Shown: piece after piece, positions 24,125 through 34,915 of the stretch
Layout: each line of letters opens with the position of its first letter
Position numbering within the stretch: position 1 is the first letter of the stretch
Origin: Telopea speciosissima
Taxonomy: Eukaryota; Streptophyta; Magnoliopsida; Proteales; Proteaceae
Direction of reading: 5' to 3'
Length of the DNA: 64,000 bases
Assembly: GCF_018873765.1 (NCBI RefSeq)
Contig: NC_057924.1
Location: 17,541,542 to 17,605,541 of the forward strand
The notes under the pieces: generated by a model
What the model saw: only the letters and a program-made list of their open reading frames with translations
Database searches by the model: none
Told to the model about the DNA's origin: nothing
Made by a program: the position numbers and the translations under genes

Positions 24125-24438
24125 TATTGTGGTAGTAATCCCACATCGGTTGTAGGTGCTCCGAATATCCAGTATAAGAGCCACAAGACGCCACCCCACT
24201 TAAACCAATTGGTTTTAAGATAGAAACTTAATATGATATTAGAACCGGTACATTGAGCCTCCATTGATGATGGGCCCTACTCCACCAACGAAGATAGAGC
24301 TCAGAAGAGGCCTGCACATAAGGGGGACTATTAAAGTAATAATCCCACATCAGCTGTGGGTGCTCTGACTATCAAGTATATGAGCCACAAGAGGCTACCC
24401 CACTTAGAACCAATTGGTTTTAAGATGGAAGCTTAATA
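24125..24438 (+). mobile_element. TRIM (miniature LTR retrotransposon)
   Basis: Two short repeats, 24125-24233 (109 bp) and 24329-24438 (110 bp), share GTAATAATCCCACATC-type starts and AACCAATTGGTTTTAAGAT near the end. The 95-bp interior begins with TGATATTAGAACCGG (24234), a degenerate primer-binding site, and ends with the polypurine tract CATAAGGGGGA (24317-24327). LTR ends read TATT...AATA. No coding capacity. I could not see a target-site duplication. Confidence 0.75.
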
Positions 24439-24896
24439 CCATTAACTAAGTTGGGTTATTTTCCAACTGTCGTGTTTGAACCTTCTAGTTTGAGTGTAAC
24501 TTTTGTGTTAATGTGGAACCCTAGTTTATTTGATAAGATGGTGATGACAACTTAAGATTTTTGGATATGGTTATCATGCTAAGTTGTATAAATTTTTTTA
24601 TTTATTTTTTGTTGGTAAGGTTGTAAAATTTTTTTATTAGTGGTGAAGTGTAAGAAAGCACTTGGATTCTTGTTTATTTGTTGTCTTTTTTTTTCATGAT
24701 CTACTGTTGGGGAATTCTTTTACACATTTTTTTGTTCCTAATGTGGGGAGTCAATTTCATACAAAAGTTCAATTGGTTTATTGTTATATAATTAAAAGTA
24801 TTTTTTGTAATATGTTAGGCACTGCTTGGTTGGTTGGTACCTTTGCCAGTAGGTTGCAGGGGTCCCAAGAAGTCATGAGATCAACTCTTATGTCAT

Positions 24897-24941
<45 letters not shown>

Positions 24942-25767
24942 TGGTATTGTCATGGTTTCAGAGCACATGAGGATGAAATTGGTGACAGTTATCCGATTGA
25001 ACATGTGTTGTGTATGTAGGTAAGACGTGCTTCTTGAAATGGGCATCTCACATAAGTTAATCCTCCTCCTTATGGCACACAAGTCATGTTGAGACCAGGT
25101 AAACATGAGATTTATGATAAAGATTGGATTAAAGCATGTGTCCCATTTGGAGACAAGATATGCTTTTGAATTGTGTTATGCAACAAGCAATTTTAATGAA
25201 TAGATGGAGAAACAAGATCAGTTGTGGGAAGGTGGATGAGACTCTTGGACCATGCCTCATGGTTTGGTTGTGTCTCTATTTTGTTTGTGGTCATCAATTC
25301 TCCATGAAACACTACTACCATTGAAAGTAGAATCTTCTTAGTTTGTAGAAATCTTTTTTCGTTTTTTCTTATTACTATTGATTATTGAAACTGTTTTACC
25401 GTTGTATCTTATGATTTAATATTCTTACTATTTGATCTCTTATAGGTGGTCCCTAGGTAGGGCTAGACAGTTATGATTTATCTAGAGTCTGAACTGGTGT
25501 AACATAAGCACAACTTTGCAATAGAAGCCATCATGGGAAACCAATTGGCTAAGTCGAGGGGTCTTACTTATTTGCCTTAGTTATGGTGATCAAATTTTAT
25601 GTTCCTTGATGCTGGTGGAGGGTAGGTACAACAATGAAGAAAAGCTAAAGCTGGCGATCTCAGAGGATTATGTTGTATTGCTGTTGTTGTTATCTGAAAG
25701 TTGTGGTCTCCCTCTAGATGAAAGCATTGCACAATACCTTTTTCTCTTCAATAAAATTTCTCTTATA
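24439..25767. other. AT-rich spacer, no gene seen
   Basis: Apart from the CT microsatellite nothing recognisable is present. Frames up to about 100 codons read hydrophobic or low-complexity peptides with no domain. Confidence 0.45.
24899..24936 (+). repeat. (CT)19 microsatellite
   Basis: An uninterrupted run of 19 CT units. Confidence 0.97.
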
Positions 25768-26067
25768 AATAACTATCAAATATAGCCTAAATTTTTTTGT
25801 GCATTTTATGGTAAGTTGACATAGAACTAGCTCACCACTTCAATACATTTTATAGATTTTAAAATAGTTGGACAAGGCACCATGAATAAATAACTATAAA
25901 CATAGCCTACAATTTTTCGCGCATTTTATGGTAAGTTGACATAGAACTATCTCACCACTTCAATACATTTTATAGATTTTAAAATAGTTGGACAAGGCAC
26001 CATGAAATGGGTTTACCACTTCAATACATTTTATAGATTTTAAAATAGTTGGACAAGGCACCATGAA
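25768..26067 (+). repeat. Tandem repeat, about 120-bp unit x2 plus a 61-bp partial unit
   Basis: Units at 25768-25887 and 25888-26006 are nearly identical. A third, shorter copy at about 26007-26067 repeats only the second half (CACTTCAATACATTTTATAG through GGACAAGGCACCATGAA). The 61-bp junction suggests stepwise unequal duplication. Confidence 0.85.
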
Positions 26068-26224
26068 ATGGGTTTACCATTTTCAATTGTTAGTTATTAC
26101 ATTATTAGTAATTCTCCTGTTTGCATGCTTTTTGGGTAGTGTTCGTTGGAGGCCAACTGAAGAGAAGAGCTTTGAGTGAGGAAGAAGAGAAGAGTCTGTT
26201 AGATGTGCACAAACTCGGAAAAGG

Positions 26225-26331
26225 TATTAAGCTTCCATCTTAAAACCAATTGGTTCAAAGTGGGGAGGCTTTTTGTGGCTCTTATAATTTGTAGTCAGAG
26301 TACCCACAACCGATGTGGGATTAACTCAATA
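26225..26331 (-). repeat. Solo LTR of the same TRIM family, inverted
   Basis: The 107-bp segment is the reverse complement of the TRIM LTRs at 24125-24438: it begins TATTAAGCTTCCATCTTAAA, contains ACCAATTGGTT and ends with GATGTGGGATTAACTCAATA. No partner LTR or primer-binding site flanks it. Confidence 0.75.
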
Positions 26332-27285
26332 TGTATCAGATGAAAGATGATTAGTTGGGCTTTTTCAAGAAGGATTGCTTGTTGATAAATGGTTTTAAGG
26401 ATACAAACACCACGACTGATGCACCTTTCAGTTTCCGTCAAGAAACTCCAGCCATCAACATTGACAAAGAGCAATCCGCTCCAGTATGACACAAAACATA
26501 GTTCTTTCCCAGAGAATGTTGCTCGCATTGACTAATTTTCTGGGATTCGATGATGGTTTTAATGGCCAGCCACTCTTGATAACAACACCAATTTCTTGGC
26601 ATTTGTTGTCCTTGATGTTTGTGGCTGTATGATAAAAGTTGGCAGTTCTTGTCCTAGGTCTTTGTGGTTGGCCGATATCTTTAAGACTTCTATATTGGAA
26701 GTATGTCCTAAATGAACATAATGGGTTCCATATAAATGCATTTCTCCCTTCTTTGAGATTCCTTCTCGAGAGACAAGAATCATGTCTAAGTCAAAATGCG
26801 GTTTAAAATCCCAAGAAGGACAAGGTCCTTTACTCCTTTCCTTCTTCCGTTTAAAAATAAGTGAAACATATGGATCTGAGACCAAAAAAATATGCATTAC
26901 AATTTACAAAACCCATTGTTACCTTCTTTACTTTTCTACCATTAGAACCAAGTCACCCAACTAGAATGATGCTTCTGCTTTGAGTTGAAACAACCAGTTC
27001 TACATATTGACATATTAACAATACCAAATCTGGCAATTGAATTTTGTGCAGTTTAAAAATTTGTCCAGGTCTTCGCTACCTCGTAATTCCAGTCATTAAA
27101 TATTTGTGATATTGATGGACAATGTTTGATCCATTCCATTGATTTTTTTTTGGGGAGGGAGGGGGTGAAGAAATCCATTCCATCTATTACAAAAGCAAAA
27201 TAACTACCTAAGATGGAAAAAAATTTTGTATGTTTGACTCTGAATTAAAAAATATGGTGTACTGAAAAAGCAGGCCTTACAGTGA
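26332..27285. other. Spacer with unrecognised minus-strand frames
   Basis: Minus-strand frames at 26295-26528 and 26559-26897 (77 and 112 codons) show no domain I know. The second overlaps AT-rich, low-complexity DNA. I do not call a gene. Confidence 0.35.
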
Positions 27286-27660
27286 CAAGTAGGGCTGCAA
27301 CAGGGTCGGGTTGGACCAGGCTTTTTAAAACCCCAGCCCAATCCTGTGTCCCCTTATCTGGGCCCAGGCTTGACCCGACCCTAACTCAGGACCAAAAAAT
27401 CCAACATTGACCAGCCTTCAAGGTCGGGCCGGGTGTACCTTGATTGGCCCTGACCATAGGGGGAATGGAGATGCATGGGCTGGCCAGGCTAGGAAGAAGA
27501 AGAAACAAAGAAGAAAGAAGAGGAAGAAGAAGAACAAAAAAAATAAAAAGAACAGGAAAAAGAAGATAGGGTCAGGTTGGGCCGGGCTAGGCTCAGCCAG
27601 ATGGATTAGTATATATATTGATATCTAATCTGTGGGATTTGGGGTGGGCCAAACAATAGT
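27286..27660. repeat. GGGTCGGG/GGCTGG-rich repeat with a (GAA)-rich insert
   Basis: Starts TAGGGCTGCAACAGGG and carries CCCAGGCTTGACCCGACC-like and GGGCCGGGCTAGGCT-like words. The middle (about 27494-27568) is a purine run of AAGAAG units. It resembles the repeats at 640-1135 and 3745-4090. Confidence 0.45.
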
Positions 27661-28980
27661 CTTGGGTTGTCCTTCAAAGTCTAAATTTGAACTAGTTCTT
27701 TGTGCATGCCACATGGTCGATGATTATTATGGATCATAGTATTATTATGAGTGAAAACTTTGTTAAGGATTTGGGTTTAGATTTTTATACCTAAGCAAGA
27801 AGTTCCTAACCCATATAAGCACAATCATTTTTCACATGAGATTCTAACCATGTATTGTCTGATGTTAGATTGAACTTCATGGCAGTTCAAGCCATATTAT
27901 GTTATTATTTGATAGTATCTTCAAGTGGATAAGCCCATTCCTTAAGTTTCTAAATATATTTTCATTTTCTTAACACAGTTAGTGGTACTTGAGTTTTTCA
28001 TTATCGACATCGATTTGTCTATGATTTAGATATGTAATCTATTTCCCTAGTTACATGTATTATCATGTATGTTTTAAATGATAATTTCTAATAATTCTTG
28101 AGACTGTAGAGTTGCTTGAATGATAATAATTTTGATTATCAATATGACAAACCTATTAAAAGGGTATAGGCATTGAATAGAAAGTGTTCACATCTTTTTT
28201 TAGTATTCTCAAGTCTTGAATTAGGGTTTGAAAGAATCCGGGGTACCGATTCTAAAGATGCGGAGATGCTTATCAATGCTGAAGTACCAATTCCCATAAC
28301 TTATTAATGTTGTTCTTCATTCACACGTATTGTTCGTTCACGAGTCCATGTTCATCTCGTGTGCATATTAGCTTTGCATGTTGAATAGAAAGAAAAAGAA
28401 TTTTATATTATTGCATACATAGATTGGTTCAAGCCTTGAGTTTGACTATTGGATTTCGTAAAGAAATAGAGGCCAAGTGAAAACATATGTAAACAACTAT
28501 TGGAACGATTGATAGTTGTCCATATAACAAGTAGCAATGATCAAAAAACATAGTTTTCAAATGTTATGACGATTGGGTTTATAACACTTTTCATTTCATT
28601 TGGACTCTTTCCAATTGTTGCATTATTAATAGAGTTTTTGAAATAATAGTAAATGTTTCTAGAGCCTCTTGGTCTTGTTATAAGAATTATAAATATCAAT
28701 TAGAAAGTTTGTTTTTTCTCCCATGATTTGCAAAACTGTTTGGCCAGTTCCAAGAAACACAATCTTTGAAATGAATCTTAATCATTTTTTTTTTCATGGG
28801 CCTAGTGGACAACATAAGCCCATCTATTGGATTCGTGTGGGCCAGACAATAGTCTTGGGTAGTCTTTCAAAGTGAAAATTTGAACTACTTCATTGTGCAT
28901 GCCACATGGTCGATGATCATTATGGATCATGGTATTGTATTGAGTGGAAACTTTATAAGGATTTGGGTTTAGATTTCTTG
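27646..28980 (+). repeat. 145-bp direct repeat spaced by about 1.2 kb
   Basis: Segments 27646-27795 and 28838-28980 share AATAGTCTTGGGT, GTGCATGCCACATGGTCGAT and AAGGATTTGGGTTTAGATTT. The spacer is AT-rich and non-coding. The left copy is next to a GGGCTGG-type repeat. Confidence 0.7.
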
Positions 28981-30780
28981 AAAGAAAATACCAAATTCAT
29001 CCAGATAAAAAAACAGAACTAAAATCATTCAAATTAAGTATCATGCAATCCAATACATCCAAATTGTACCAATACAGTCATCCACAAAAATCCATTAGTA
29101 GAATTAAGAAATCATCAATCAAGCATTCTAAGAAGTCTGTTGTTGCAGGGTGTGAGGGACATGAGATGAATGCTTCTCTCCAGTGTAGGTTTGACATGAA
29201 CTGTGTAACTGCCTTTGTATACAACTCCTAATCTATATCTTTGACTGTCTCAAGCATTTATATGGCCTTAGCAATGTCGTATTGTAATTCAACAGCTTGG
29301 GTTGATGTGCAAGGCATACTAGCATCCCTCTCCAGCCTTGCAAACCATATATCGATTTGGGAGAACCCATATATTTCTGGTAAGTGATTGCAAACCATAT
29401 ATCAATTTAGATACAATTCAAGAGAGAGATTTGAGAAAATACTTGAATTGTTGGAGATTTAGGGCAAATAATGATGGCCACTTTCAACAAAGATGGAGAT
29501 TGATTTAGGGCAAATAGATGTGGTTACCTTCAAATGATTTTCAGGTTGTGCAGAGTAGTGATGAAGAGATTAGAGGAGTTCAGTGAATCTAAGATGAATG
29601 TTACGCATAGTAGCGTTGAGGAGTTCAGCGATTCTGAGATGAGGGTTGCGCACAGTTGCGATGATGGGATCAGAGAGTCCTAAGGTCAGTGAGGAAGAGG
29701 ATGAGATAAAGGTTGAAACCCTTCCGATTCGAGAGTTGTAAGTAGTTGCGTTCTTTAAAATGTCGTAATTTCCGTCTTCCGACAATTTTTGTTTCTGTAT
29801 TTTTAATACAACTTTTTCAGGTTTTTCTAAAGGGCATCAAATATGTTTTTTTTAATCCGATTCATTTAAAAAAAAAAAAACAAAAAAAACAAACCAGATG
29901 ACACATACAAGATCTGTTCCATTTATATTCCAAAAACTATAGATACACTGGGATTGACCTTTTTTTGAACATTGCCATACCAAGCCTAATATGCTGGAAA
30001 AATAAGCAAAAGTAAAAAATAAAAAGAGGATTGAGTTCCTTGTCAGGCTATGCAGCGTACACTAATGTCTCCATGTGTTTTATCTCTTTTCTCCCACAAT
30101 AGGGATAGACACGTTTATAGGAGAGAAGGGATATATAAATACATGGAAGCACTAGCATATGCTATGCAACTTGACATCATTCTTTTTCCAAATAAAAATG
30201 ATTGCCGTAGTATCATTAGTCCTTTCACACTCTCTTTCCTCTTTAATATTGTTTCATCCCTGGTATGGGGATTCCCTTATATAGGGTTTTAGGAATCTAC
30301 TGATCCATATCCTTATCAGTCAACAGTGATATCAATAAATGGTCGATACTAAGGGTAAAATAGTCAATATGATTTGATATATGTTTAAACCCTATTTCGG
30401 TCAATAAACTGAAATCTATTTTAGTCAAGATCGACCTGTCAGTAAGTGACCGACGAACGGTCAGTGACCGACATCACCGGCCAGCAAGGTAGTTATAATC
30501 AACTTTGATTGACGAATGGTCAGTAATCGATGAACGGTTAGCAGGGTAGTTATAACCAACCCTTAAGGAAATGGGTAGTTGGGTAATTACCTGATAACCA
30601 CTAGAACTGCCAAGAATGCCTATTAAATAGCAATTCAACAACAAAGGAAGAGATCCATTTAACCACCAAAACTTCCAAGAATATATGTCTATTACATTAT
30701 CTTTTATCTTTCACTTTTTAGATATAAATTTTGTCTTTTGGCTCGTGTTTCAAAAGACATTCTTTAGAATAATTTATTGA
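28981..30780. other. AT-rich spacer with small tandem repeats, no gene seen
   Basis: A degenerate tandem of about 45 bp lies at 29573-29670 (GAGGAGTTCAG...GAT..GAGATGA units). A second degenerate repeat lies at 30450-30585 (GACGAACGGTCAGT / GACGAATGGTCAGT, then GGTAGTTATAA). No protein domain is encoded. Confidence 0.5.
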
Positions 30781-31198
30781 ATGAGCGGTAGCAACGCTAC
30801 CTTCTAAAACGTTAAACTCACCCCTAAAACTCACCTTCTCAATCTAAACCATTGAAACTTTTACCTTTTAATCCTAGTCGTTGAATAAATAAAGCCATCA
30901 ACTTGCTCACCGTGATAGTAGGTGTCACCTTTTTCCTCCTCTTCTTCTTCATCACAGGGAAGTGCTTCAAGTGCTTTGGGGAATTTCTCCATTGGATTCG
31001 ATTTCGTCGACGAGGGGGCTTTTGATCAATAACTAACCGATCGAATAGAGACATGTCCTTGATTTACAAGGTCTGATTACTCTCTTCTAGCCTTGTTTCT
31101 CCTTAGTTTCTATTTTGTAAAACCTACAACAAGGATTCAATGGTGAAGTTCGAGCAATCTGTCTCCCTTACTATTGCTACAGTTTGATCACTTGAAGA

Positions 31199-31468
31199 TA
31201 GGGGTGTAAATGAATAGCCGAAATCTGTTTTCGTATCCGTGTCCATATCTGTTTTGCACTATCCGAATCCATCCAAAAGCTAAACAGATGCAGATACGGA
31301 TAGGCTATAGCTATTCGAAAAGCTATATTTACATGTAAACGAATAAAATATCTGATCTGTATCTGTGTCCGTATCCGTTTAGTACTATCCGAATCCATCC
31401 GATAGCTAATCGAATCCGGATGCGGATATAGCACTATCTGAGCCGAATCCAATCAATTTACAGCCCTA
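31199..31468. mobile_element. hAT-type MITE
   Basis: The 270-bp element begins TAGGGGTGTAAATGAATAG and ends CAATTTACAGCCCTA, giving inverted ends. Flanks CTTGAAGA (31191-31198) and CTTGAAGG (31469-31476) are an 8-bp duplication with one mismatch, as expected for hAT. The interior repeats GTATCCGT- and GAATCCATCCGAT-like words. No transposase. Confidence 0.85.
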
Positions 31469-31488
31469 CTTGAAGGGTGTTCCATCGA

Positions 31489-31652
31489 GAATCGCTCCAA
31501 TTCTCTCCAATCCCTCACATAGGAGTAGAAATGACCACCTTACCCACTGCCCCAACACACTGCCCAAGGTGGGGTAGGGTGGTCATTTCTGCTCCTATGT
31601 GAGGGATTGGAGGGAATTGGAGCGGGCAGCGAATTGGAGGTGATAAAAATTC
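31489..31652. mobile_element. Mutator-type MITE, family 1
   Basis: The 164-bp element starts GAATCGCTCCAATTC and ends GGAGGTGATAAAAATTC. The arms are inverted (ACCACCTTACCC with GGGTAGGGTGGT at the centre). The 10-bp sequence GTTCCATCGA is repeated exactly at 31479-31488 and 31653-31662, consistent with a 9-bp duplication plus one matching base. Confidence 0.85.
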
Positions 31653-32583
31653 GTTCCATCGATTCCCCCATAGAAGCTGGTACTGAAGATCTAGTACAAC
31701 CTTGTGGTACTACTGTTTGGTATTCTATTGCAAAAACTTCAAGCTCTAGCGATGAGATTTTAAATCGATGAGGACCAATTAGATCCAATCGATTAACACC
31801 CCTAGCAAAATCGAAGAATTAGGAAAACTCTTACTTCTGGAAACTCCAACCTAATGTCTCCATAATTGCTTTGCGTATTGGAAGGTCAACAGAATGACTC
31901 TCTGGTGGCTTCGTCGGCCTCTGGTGAGGTAGTTACCAGAACAACTTCGAATTAAAACATGGGCAATGGAAAGTCTCTTTGGTTGCTTTGCATAGTGGAA
32001 GGACAGCGAAATGTCTCAAACTTGTCTAAAGAAAAAAATAGTAACCTAATCTGAAAGCAACAGAACTTAGGCTTGGATCCCCATCTCCCCCAAGGGATCC
32101 AAAGGTTTCCTTGCTGTGTTCCAGAAAACAAGATGATTTGGGGGATTTCTCCGTCGAACGGCTACATGATCTCCAAAAAAAGACGAGCCTTCGCCGACTC
32201 CAGGCGCGTCTAGAGGCAGCCACTGTGACCAACAATTGCACTCTTTTGTTCCTAAAATTTTGGGTTCAATTCAAGGGATTATGGCAGCATTTTTTGCAGG
32301 CATCGAACACCAGACTTTTGATTGCCAGATTCTAAGATGCTTTCGCCGGAGATGGGCGAATGTTCAGGTGGTAGCCGAAGAAGAAGAAGACGACGGTAGG
32401 AGAGTCGGTTGCGGGTTGAATGCTTTTGTATTTTCAATGGTTTGGATTTAAAATTATTAAATCAACGGTTTAGATTAGGAGGTGCGTTTAAGGGTCACGC
32501 TGCTACCTTTTACCCTAATTTAATTTTTTTATTTATTAGAGTTACTTTTCAGCACATGTCTTTTGGCTCGTGTTTCAAAAGAC

Positions 32584-33661
32584 ACAGGAGTAGGTCTTTA
32601 GAATAGCTATCCTTGTACTTCAAATACACATTCCAGAGTTGGCATCAAGTTATTAGCATTAGCAGGCCATTGGCATCATGTTATCAACATCAGCAAACCA
32701 GAAATGAAATGTTGTTACTCTTTTAAAGTCAATTAGTTGATTATATTATTTCTATCCTTCTTCTTGGCAGTGCGATTTTTATTATTAAAAGTCTTTAAAG
32801 CAATTGAGGCACTGGAAAATTCTCACTCTCTCTTTATTAGAAGTCAGACACTATCCAAGGTCATCCCTTGAGTCCTTGCGACTCTTAACACACCCATACA
32901 TCTTCAACTCACGTTGATGCCAACAGTATCATTGCATCAATATATGTGATGGCAAAAATATCTGAAACAGTTGATTTAGGCTGATATGCATCATTGTTAA
33001 TATTCATATGGATTTCAAAACTGACCAATACCCAATCCAATACCATGTAAAACTATGCCCTTATACCAACTCTGCAACATCCTCTCTCAAGCTCCTATTA
33101 ATTAACTTGGCTTTGAAGATTTTATTCCACATCCGTTTACCCCAACACCCCCCCCCCTCCCCTCCCCTCCCTCCAACCCCGGCCACCCCCCCCCCCCCCA
33201 AAAAAAAAATAAAAAAATAAAAAAAAAAGAAGAAGAGAGAATGGGGAGGGGTTGAATAGGCATGTTTGTCAAGGTTTGGTCAAAGAGGTACTCATCTCAA
33301 ATTTAAACCGACAACTGCAATTCGCCAACCGTATTTCATTCCCTTAAAAAGTTCAAGTTGGTTGTGTGTCAAGTTCATAGAAAAAGTACTTTTGAGCAAA
33401 ACAAAACAATGGGTCAACATTCCATGATTTGGATCCTCTGTAGCGCGATATGGTTTGTAGTGTATCATCCGATCGCCCGCAGTGCTTGGATACGTAGCTT
33501 AACACATAGACAGGGTGTTGGGCTGTGTGCCTAAGCACTGTGGGTCGTTGGATGTGCGCTACACTCCCTTTCATGTTACAGAGGAGTCCAACGCTTATTA
33601 TTCACCCTTGATCAATTTCTTTTGTTTTTTTAATTTCATCTATTTACATAAATACCTATTT
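32584..33661. other. Spacer with a poly-C/poly-A tract
   Basis: No gene. A striking low-complexity block at 33148-33246 changes from C runs through CCCTCC to C14, then A runs and GAAGAAGAG. Confidence 0.5.
33148..33246 (+). repeat. Compound poly-C/CCCTCC/poly-A low-complexity tract
   Basis: C9, CCCCTCCCCTCC, C14, A10 and AAAAAATAAAAAAA runs follow each other. Such tracts are length-unstable and assembly-prone. Confidence 0.85.
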
Positions 33662-33842
33662 GGATCATGGTTTGAGGAATTGGTATTGGCCCATAGGACT
33701 AATCCCATATCGGTGGATAATACGAAAAAGGGTAAAAAAGTAAAAAGAAAAACTAATTTTTCAGAAGAAACAGGGGTAATTCTGTTAGATCCGAATCGAT
33801 ATTGGCCAAGATTAATATACCGATACCAATTACTACAACCCT
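33662..33842. repeat. MITE-like repeat of the GATACCAATT/AATTGGTATTGG family
   Basis: Inverted ends GTTTGAGGAATTGGTATTGG and CCGATACCAATTACTACAAC are seen. Related ends occur at 34659-34915 and 56809-57055. No firm target duplication. Confidence 0.5.
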
Positions 33843-34309
33843 GATCTGGATACCTTTCATACCATGTGATTTGATCAAATGAAATGAGTGACTGATATAA
33901 TCAAGACCCTTCATTGTACTCTGAAGTGGAACCCTATCGGGATCTGGCTCTCCTCGAGTAGCAGCGGGAGCTGGAGGGTCCAACCTGGTCCAACCTAGTA
34001 AAAACACCCAAAACAAAGGGGGGGGGGGATGGATATGGTCATTTCATAGGGGGCCAATTGGGTCCTACCTGTGAACTGGCCAAAACCACCCTTGTTTTGC
34101 TGGGCTAGACCCTCTAGCTCCCGTCACGGCTGGAGGAGAGCCAAATTGACTTTATCGTGCCCATCCCATCAATGATTTTCACCCATAATTTGTTCCAGGA
34201 AAGGATCATCTGGTTAAACTGGTGGTTCAACCGAATGACAAGTCCGAACTCTAGTCTATAGTAGTACAAGTTAGGCCAAGTATGGATATAATATTTCCAG
34301 GTTTGACCA

Positions 34310-34475
34310 GAATAATTATCACCTCCAATTCGCGGGCACCTCCAATTCCTCTAGTAGGGGGAGTGGACCCCACCTTGGATAGTGTTTTTGGGCAGGGAGT
34401 AGGTGGTCATTTTTGCCCCCATCTGAGGAACCGGAGGAATTGAAGGGGGCAGCGAATTGGAGGGGACAACGATTC
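34310..34475. mobile_element. Mutator-type MITE, family 1
   Basis: The 166-bp element starts GAATAATTATCACCTCCAAT and ends GGAGGGGACAACGATTC. It is closely related to the copy at 59346-59513. Flanks GGTTTGACCA and GATTTGACCT (34300-34309, 34476-34485) are a degenerate 9-10 bp duplication. Confidence 0.8.
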
Positions 34476-34658
34476 GATTTGACCTGCCACCATAAAACTT
34501 GTCATTTTTCCTATACGCTATCGAGGATTAAACACTGAACCATGATCCCTCATCTTTGAATCGGTCATGGTCTTTATAATTATGGGCTTGAAGCACTGAA
34601 CCCTGAAACCTGAAATCAGGCGTTTGTTTGACATAAGCAAAGAGACCACTCTAAATCA

Positions 34659-34915
34659 GGGTTTTAGTAATCGTATTGGTTTTAGTATCGGTATCGGTAT
34701 CGATCTTGGCTTATACAGATCCGGATCGACTTGTACGGTCTGAATCGGATGGTTCTACCCTTAAACTAAAAAAAAAATCAATTTTATTTACATTTTTACC
34801 CTTATCTAGTACCCTTGGATCCGTATCGTATCCATTAGGAATCGGTATCGGTATACCGACACTCATATGAATTGGCCGATACAGTCAATCCGATACCAAT
34901 TCCTTGAACTATGCC
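34659..34915. repeat. MITE-like repeat of the TATCGGTATCGG family
   Basis: It begins GGGTTTTAGTAATCGTATTG and ends CCAATTCCTTGAACTATGCC, with inner inverted words CGGTATCGGTATCG and CGGTATCGGTATACC. Flanks CTAAATCA and CTAAATAG match at 6 of 8 positions, suggesting an hAT-like 8-bp duplication. Confidence 0.5.

Larger units (their letters stand above)
30787..32507. mobile_element. Probable non-autonomous TIR element of 1.7 kb carrying two MITEs
   Basis: The left end (GGTAGCAACGCTACC, then ACTCACC, then TCTAAACCATTG) matches the complement of the right end (CAACGGTTTAGATTAGGAGG, GGGTCACGCTGCTACC) over about 70 bp with gaps. The interior holds a hAT-type MITE (31199-31468), a Mutator-type MITE (31489-31652) and non-coding DNA. 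A 26-bp sequence with 8-bp palindromic arms (GTCTTTTG / CAAAAGAC) lies outside each end at 30733-30758 and 32558-32583. I saw no clean target duplication at the TIR edges, so the class is open. Confidence 0.55.

Noticed and set aside
23883..24199. Minus-strand frames of 103 and 74 codons
   Set aside because: They run into the TRIM 5' LTR and have no domain; both strands and frames are open here by chance.
24125..24438. Cassandra TRIM with embedded 5S promoter
   Set aside because: The LTRs carry AATCCCACATCGG but no 5S-type internal control region was seen.
25768..26067. Possible CRISPR-like array
   Set aside because: Units are contiguous tandem copies without unique spacers, and the DNA is plant nuclear.
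26295..26897. Two consecutive minus-strand frames of 77 and 112 codons
   Set aside because: No recognisable motif, no consistent splice sites joining them, and the first overlaps the TRIM solo LTR at 26295-26331.
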